Of a DNA stretch of 9,776 nucleotides, positions 6,042 to 9,776 are shown piece after piece. A program made the translations under genes and the position numbers. Location of the stretch: NCBI GenBank assembly GCA_017507285.1, contig JAFWBF010000122.1, positions 1 to 9,776 on the forward strand, in the 5' to 3' direction. The notes under the pieces are model-generated. The model was not told the DNA's origin. It saw only the letters and a list, made by a program, of their open reading frames with translations, and did not search any database. Within the stretch, counting starts at the first letter, position 1; each line of letters starts with the position of its first letter. This DNA is from Bacteroidales bacterium (GTDB lineage Bacteria > Bacteroidota > Bacteroidia > Bacteroidales > P3).

Positions 6042-6068
6042 CATATTCAACAAAAATATGTATCTTTG
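6036..6068 (+). promoter_or_regulatory. Candidate promoter of lysS
   Basis: TTG (6036-6038) and TATCTTTG (6061-6068) are 22 bases apart. The -7 box matches TAnnTTTG exactly. Initiation near 6075 would leave a leader of about 100 bases before the lysS start at 6177. Confidence 0.55.
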
Positions 6069-6176
6069 TAAGTTGGTAATAATATGCTTTTGTTTATAAC
6101 GATGTACTTTTCAATCGTTTATTGGCATATTATTATTACAAGAATGCTAGTAAAAAACGAAAAAACGATAGAATAT

Positions 6177-7901
6177 ATGTCAATAGAACTGAGCGAACAG
6201 GAAGTAATCCGTAGGAACTCGTTGGCAGAAATGAAGAAATTGGGCATCAACCCCTACCCTGCCGACCTTTATGAAGTAAACGCAAAAACTTGTGATATAT
6301 TGGAACAGTATCCAAAAGATAACACTCTGTTTCAAGAAGTAAGCATAGCCGGGCGTATGATGAGTCGCCGTATTATGGGTGCAGCATCATTTGTAGAACT
6401 TCAAGACAGTCATGGAAGAATACAGCTGTATATCAAGCGTGATGAAATTTGCGAAGGCGAAGACAAAACATTATACAACACCGTGTTTAAACGTCTTACC
6501 GACATTGGAGACATAATTGGTGTAAAAGGATTTGTGTTTGTAACACAAATGGGCGAGATAAGTATTCATGTAAAAGAGTTTACAGTACTAAGCAAATCAC
6601 TACGTCCATTGCCTATAGTAAAGGAAAAAGACGGTGTGGTTTACGATGCTTTTACCGACCCTGAACAACGCTACCGCATGCGCTACGTGGATCTTATAGT
6701 AAACCCACAGGTGAGAGACACCTTTGTAAAACGTTCTCTTATTGTGAACACTATGCGTAACTACTTCAACGAGCAAGGATACCTCGAAGTGGAAACTCCT
6801 GTACTTCAACCTATCCCCGGAGGAGCAGCAGCACGCCCATTTATCACTCACCACAATAGTTTGGATATAGATTTATACTTGCGTATAGCCAACGAACTGT
6901 ATCTAAAACGTTTGATTGTGGGTGGATTTGAAGGAGTATACGAATTTTCGCGCAACTTCCGCAACGAGGGTATGGACCGCACCCACAACCCCGAGTTTAC
7001 TTGTATGGAAATATATGTGGCATACAAGGACTATAATTGGATGATGACTTTCACCGAGAATATGCTTGAACGTATAGCCACAACCCTTCATGGTAAAAGT
7101 ACAGTGAAGATTGGCAACAACGAAATTGACTTCAAACCTCCATTCCGTCGCTTGCCAATGTTACAAGCCATCAAGGAAGCTACAGGCGTGGATATTTCGG
7201 GAATGGACGAGGCTCAACTACGCGAAACCTGCACCAAACTTGGAGTGGAAATAGACGAAACTATGGGTAAAGGCAAACTTATAGATGCCATATTTGGTGA
7301 AAAATGCGAACACAACCTTATACAGCCAACATTCATTATCGATTACCCAATCGAGATGTCGCCACTATGTAAACGTCACCGCAACAACCCCGAACTTACC
7401 GAACGCTTCGAACTATTTGTTAACGGTAAGGAACTTGCCAACGCCTATAGCGAACTCAACGACCCAATAGACCAACTTGGCCGTTTCCAAGAACAACTAC
7501 GCTTGAGTGAAAAAGGTGATGATGAAGCTATGTTTATTGATATGGACTTTGTACGTGCATTGGAATATGGTATGCCCCCGACATCGGGTATGGGTATAGG
7601 TATAGACCGCCTAACTATGTTTATGACCGGCGAGCAATCTATTCAAGATGTACTCCTATTCCCACAAATGCGCCCCGAACGCAAAGCCAAAGTAAGCTCC
7701 GACGAAGACTTCAAAGCACTGGGAGTAGCCGAAGCTTGGATACCAATGCTTAGAAAACTTGGTTTCAACACAGTAGAATCGCTTAAAGATGCCAATGCCA
7801 ACAAGCTGTACAACGACCTAAACGGATTGAGAAAGAAAAATAAATTTGACATCCCTGCCGTAAAGAAAGAAGAGGTAGATGCGTGGATAGCACAGCAATA
7901 A
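6177..7901 (+). CDS. lysS: Lysyl-tRNA synthetase, class II
   Basis: The 574-residue product charges tRNA-Lys with lysine. Residues about 55-140 form the OB-fold anticodon-binding domain. The class II catalytic core shows motif 1 (about 192-212, [16 protein letters not shown]), motif 2 (about 257-280, [19 protein letters not shown]) and motif 3 (about 471-484, [14 protein letters not shown]). After the usual end ([10 protein letters not shown], 491-500) comes an extension of about 70 residues ([20 protein letters not shown] and a lysine-rich end), which I know from other Bacteroidota LysRS and which looks helical. The start at 6177 gives [19 protein letters not shown], matching the family; ATGs at 6084 and 6144 would add hydrophobic residues without a counterpart. 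No SD is present, as for most genes here. A terminator follows. Confidence 0.96.
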   Translation: MSIELSEQEVIRRNSLAEMKKLGINPYPADLYEVNAKTCDILEQYPKDNTLFQEVSIAGRMMSRRIMGAASFVELQDSHGRIQLYIKRDEICEGEDKTLYNTVFKRLTDIGDIIGVKGFVFVTQMGEISIHVKEFTVLSKSLRPLPIVKEKDGVVYDAFTDPEQRYRMRYVDLIVNPQVRDTFVKRSLIVNTMRNYFNEQGYLEVETPVLQPIPGGAAARPFITHHNSLDIDLYLRIANELYLKRLIVGGFEGVYEFSRNFRNEGMDRTHNPEFTCMEIYVAYKDYNWMMTFTENMLERIATTLHGKSTVKIGNNEIDFKPPFRRLPMLQAIKEATGVDISGMDEAQLRETCTKLGVEIDETMGKGKLIDAIFGEKCEHNLIQPTFIIDYPIEMSPLCKRHRNNPELTERFELFVNGKELANAYSELNDPIDQLGRFQEQLRLSEKGDDEAMFIDMDFVRALEYGMPPTSGMGIGIDRLTMFMTGEQSIQDVLLFPQMRPERKAKVSSDEDFKALGVAEAWIPMLRKLGFNTVESLKDANANKLYNDLNGLRKKNKFDIPAVKKEEVDAWIAQQ

Positions 7902-7915
7902 CAATATAGAAAAAC

Positions 7916-7954
7916 AAGAGTGTACAGCCTTTTGAGTCTGTACACTCTTTTTAT
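7916..7954 (+). terminator. Rho-independent terminator after lysS
   Basis: A perfect 12-bp stem, AAGAGTGTACAG (7916-7927) with CTGTACACTCTT (7938-7949), has a 10-base loop and is followed by TTTTATT. It ends 20 bases before the next start codon, leaving little room for a separate promoter. Confidence 0.88.
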
Positions 7955-7974
7955 TAACAGTCAATAACAATATT

Positions 7975-9237
7975 ATGAAAAGAACAATAATTGCAATAAT
8001 ATCATTCGTGTATGCAATATCTTGCACCGCACAGTTTGATAAATATTTCTCGAACCAAACCCTCCGCGTGGACTATTACCGCAATGGTTGCAAAGGCAAG
8101 GAAACTATTCGTTTCAAAGCCTTTATAGCCAAACCCGGCGAATGGGCAGGCAGTACCACACACCTGCTCGACCCCTTCAACTATGGTGCACACCGTGTAA
8201 TGGTGGTAGATGCCACCACAAAAACACCCTTATACTCACGCACATACAACTCACTGTATCACGAATATATAGCCACAGAAAAAGGCGAGAAAAAGGTAAA
8301 GAAGTTCGAAGAAACGGTGCTTATCCCCTACCCCAAGCAGGCTGTGGATATACAAATTCAGAGTCGCGACAAAGATTGGGCATTCACCACATTGGAAACC
8401 TTCCACTTCGACCCCTCGTCTGCCAAGGTAGAAAAAGTAAACAACCAAGTAGAGGTACGCAAGCTGCACCACTCCGGCAACCCTCATAACAAGGTAGATA
8501 TAGCCATAGTAGCCGATGGCTACAGCATCAACGATACGGCCAAAATGCGTAAAGACTTTGCCACTTTCGTAAGAGGAATAGTCAAATACAAACCCTTCAG
8601 CCAACACAAAGAAGACATAAACGTATGGGGAGTGGCAGCAATTTCCGAAGATAGTGGTATAACCAATCCATTGAAAAAGAAATATCTCAAAACTGCCGTT
8701 GGCTCAACATTCAACTCATTTGAGATTGACCGCTATATAATGACTTTCGAGATACACACCATGCACGATGTATTGCAACACTGCCCCTACGACCATATCA
8801 TAGTAATGTCGAACACAGACACCTATGGCGGCGGTGCAATATACAACTTCTATGCCGACGTTACTACCGGCGACGAAGCAATGTTTACCGTTACACACGA
8901 ATTGGGGCACTTGTTTGGTGGCTTGGCCGATGAATATGTAGATCCTAGTGTTACCTACAACGGTATACACAACCTTAGCCGCGAACCACTTGCACCAAAT
9001 ATTACCACATTGGTAAACTTTGACGAAAAATGGAAACACCTTGTTGATGAAGGAGTTCCTGTGCCAACGCCCATCAAAAAGGAATATCTTCGAAAAGTGG
9101 GAGCTTTTGAAGGCGGTGGCTACCAAGCCAAAGGCATATATCGCCCTATGGTACGCTGTATGATGAATACCGGTGGCAACTTCTGCCCGGTATGTGTAGA
9201 AGCATTGGAAAAAATGTTTAAGATATACACCGAATAA
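7975..9237 (+). CDS. Secreted M64 family metallopeptidase
   Basis: This 420-residue protein resembles peptidase family M64, named for a clostridial IgA protease. Residues 1-19 are a signal peptide (MKRTIIAIISFVYAISCTA) with likely cleavage before Q20. Residues about 21-145 form the beta-rich N-terminal M64 domain; about 160-418 are the catalytic domain. The zinc site is HELGH at 308-312 with E309 as catalytic base, followed by LADEY (317-321), whose D319 is the likely third ligand. C395, C404 and C407 near the end may form a disulfide or metal site. The substrate is unknown; IgA cleavage should not be assumed. No SD or clear promoter is visible in the 20 bases after the lysS terminator. The stop overlaps the start of pnuC (TAATG), suggesting translational coupling. 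Confidence 0.88.
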   Translation: MKRTIIAIISFVYAISCTAQFDKYFSNQTLRVDYYRNGCKGKETIRFKAFIAKPGEWAGSTTHLLDPFNYGAHRVMVVDATTKTPLYSRTYNSLYHEYIATEKGEKKVKKFEETVLIPYPKQAVDIQIQSRDKDWAFTTLETFHFDPSSAKVEKVNNQVEVRKLHHSGNPHNKVDIAIVADGYSINDTAKMRKDFATFVRGIVKYKPFSQHKEDINVWGVAAISEDSGITNPLKKKYLKTAVGSTFNSFEIDRYIMTFEIHTMHDVLQHCPYDHIIVMSNTDTYGGGAIYNFYADVTTGDEAMFTVTHELGHLFGGLADEYVDPSVTYNGIHNLSREPLAPNITTLVNFDEKWKHLVDEGVPVPTPIKKEYLRKVGAFEGGGYQAKGIYRPMVRCMMNTGGNFCPVCVEALEKMFKIYTE

Positions 9238-9776
9238 TGACTTTCAGTACGTTGGAAATAGTAGCAGCCATCATCGGGTTTATATACCTAGTGTTGGAAT
9301 ACAAAGCCTCGACGTGGCTGTGGCTGTTTGGTATCATCTCGCCAATACTCTATACCTATGAGTTTTACATCAACGGGGTGTATGCCAATATGGCCATACA
9401 AATCTATTACATTGTTGCCGCTGCATACGGTATAATGGTTTGGAAGGGCTTGCTAAAGTCCAAAAACGAAAGCAAGGAACTGCCCATCAGTTCGATGCCA
9501 AAACACTACACCATTCCAACCATTGCCATAAGCGTAATACTATGCATAGCCATACCGCTGATACTAAGATATTTTACAGATAGTAACATTTGGCTGCTCG
9601 ACGGTATATCTACCGCCCTAAGCATTGTGGGAATGTGGATGTTGGCACAAAAATACTATCAGCAGTGGATAGTATGGATAATAGTGGAACCTATAATAAT
9701 AGCCACTGCTCTACAAGCCGAAATGTATGCAACAGCCTTGCTCTATGTGGTTTACACCGTTATTGCAGTAATGGGA
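9237..9776 (+). CDS. pnuC: PnuC-type nicotinamide riboside transporter (3' end outside window)
   Basis: The frame starts at the ATG overlapping the M64 stop (TAATG) and stays open for 180 codons to the window edge. It encodes a hydrophobic protein with about seven membrane segments, near residues 5-22, 25-44, 50-70, 92-112, 120-138, 143-159 and 163-180. Family features include WLWLFGIISP (27-36), DGISTALSIVGMWMLAQKY (122-140) and QQWIVWIIVEP (142-152). PnuC moves nicotinamide riboside across the inner membrane for NAD synthesis. Close relatives (PnuT type) carry thiamine, often under a TPP riboswitch; none is seen here, so the substrate is not settled. Bacteroidota members are slightly under 200 residues, so only a few codons should be missing. 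Confidence 0.88.
   Translation, partial: MTFSTLEIVAAIIGFIYLVLEYKASTWLWLFGIISPILYTYEFYINGVYANMAIQIYYIVAAAYGIMVWKGLLKSKNESKELPISSMPKHYTIPTIAISVILCIAIPLILRYFTDSNIWLLDGISTALSIVGMWMLAQKYYQQWIVWIIVEPIIIATALQAEMYATALLYVVYTVIAVMG

Larger units (their letters stand above)
6012..6069. repeat. 18-bp perfect inverted repeat with a promoter element in each arm
   Basis: The arms at 6012-6029 and 6052-6069 are perfect reverse complements separated by 22 bases. Each arm contains TATCTTTG reading outward, so the repeat places identical -7 boxes pointing left and right. The spacer contains the palindrome TTGCAA (6036-6041), which can supply a -33 TTG to both directions. Confidence 0.85.
5145..6176. other. Long divergent intergenic region with several structured elements
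   Basis: About 1 kb separates the lipoprotein gene from lysS, unusually long for a bacterial divergent region. It contains no conventional gene. An 82-codon leftward frame at 5351-5599 is rejected because a palindrome lies within it and the protein has no family character. Elements with their own entries are a promoter-like box at 5366-5373, a palindrome at 5538-5573 inside a weak 22-bp-phased block, an array of four 10-bp boxes at 5662-5737, a 38-codon leftward ORF at 5863-5979, and an 18-bp inverted repeat with outward promoter elements at 6012-6069. From 5374 to 5508 I see only AT-rich sequence. Confidence 0.7.

Noticed and set aside
6012..6069. Invertible promoter of the phase-variable type
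   Set aside because: The promoter boxes lie in the arms rather than between them, and a 22-base spacer is very short for inversion; flipping it would change almost nothing.
6084..6176. Longer lysS beginning at ATG 6084 or 6144
   Set aside because: The extra residues are hydrophobic and absent from LysRS of relatives; ATG 6177 gives the family N-terminus.
9190..9236. TPP riboswitch upstream of the pnuC-like gene
   Set aside because: The gene overlaps the peptidase stop, the preceding sequence is coding, and no conserved THI-box bases are seen.

Overview
The window looks like a chromosomal segment of an AT-rich member of the Bacteroidota, most likely order Bacteroidales. Grounds: most genes lack Shine-Dalgarno (SD) sequences; promoter candidates fit the Bacteroidota type (TTTG or TTG, about 20 bases, then TAnnTTTG); the rpsU / tyrosine recombinase / hpf order is one I know from Bacteroides; LysRS carries the C-terminal extension typical of the group; and an M64 peptidase and a PnuC of the Bacteroidota kind are present. 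The species cannot be named from sequence alone.

Layout. 1-463 is AT-rich non-coding DNA with a short 22-bp tandem repeat. 464-1090 is a ribosomal-protein unit: promoter, rpmB (bL28), rpsU (bS21), strong terminator. 1104-2414 holds a XerC/D-type tyrosine recombinase and hpf, a ribosome hibernation factor. A bidirectional terminator at 2431-2475 separates these from two leftward genes: pssA (phosphatidylserine synthase) and, upstream of it, a 610-residue lipoprotein with an OmpA-like segment and TPR-like helices. About 1 kb without a conventional gene (5145-6176) lies between this lipoprotein gene and the divergent lysS. It is the richest part of the window in unexplained structure: a near-perfect 36-nt palindrome, four inverted/direct 10-bp boxes on an exact 22-bp pitch, an 18-bp inverted repeat with outward-facing promoter elements, and a possible small leftward transcription unit with a 38-codon ORF. 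Then follow lysS and its terminator, a secreted M64 metallopeptidase, and pnuC, which overlaps the peptidase gene by one base and runs off the right edge.

How the parts fit. The left half is translation machinery and its stationary-phase control (bL28, bS21, HPF), plus chromosome dimer resolution or site-specific recombination. The middle is envelope biology (phospholipid synthesis, surface lipoprotein). The right half is tRNA charging, an exported peptidase and uptake of a vitamin-like nucleoside. Only rpsU and hpf have clear SD sequences. In a phylum whose ribosomes hide the anti-SD behind bS21, this suggests feedback between bS21 supply and the two genes.

I see no CRISPR array, insertion sequence, tRNA, rRNA or obvious defence system. 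The best candidates for something undescribed are the 22-bp-phased intergenic repeats and the small leftward unit at about 5698-6041. Both are inferences from sequence pattern alone.
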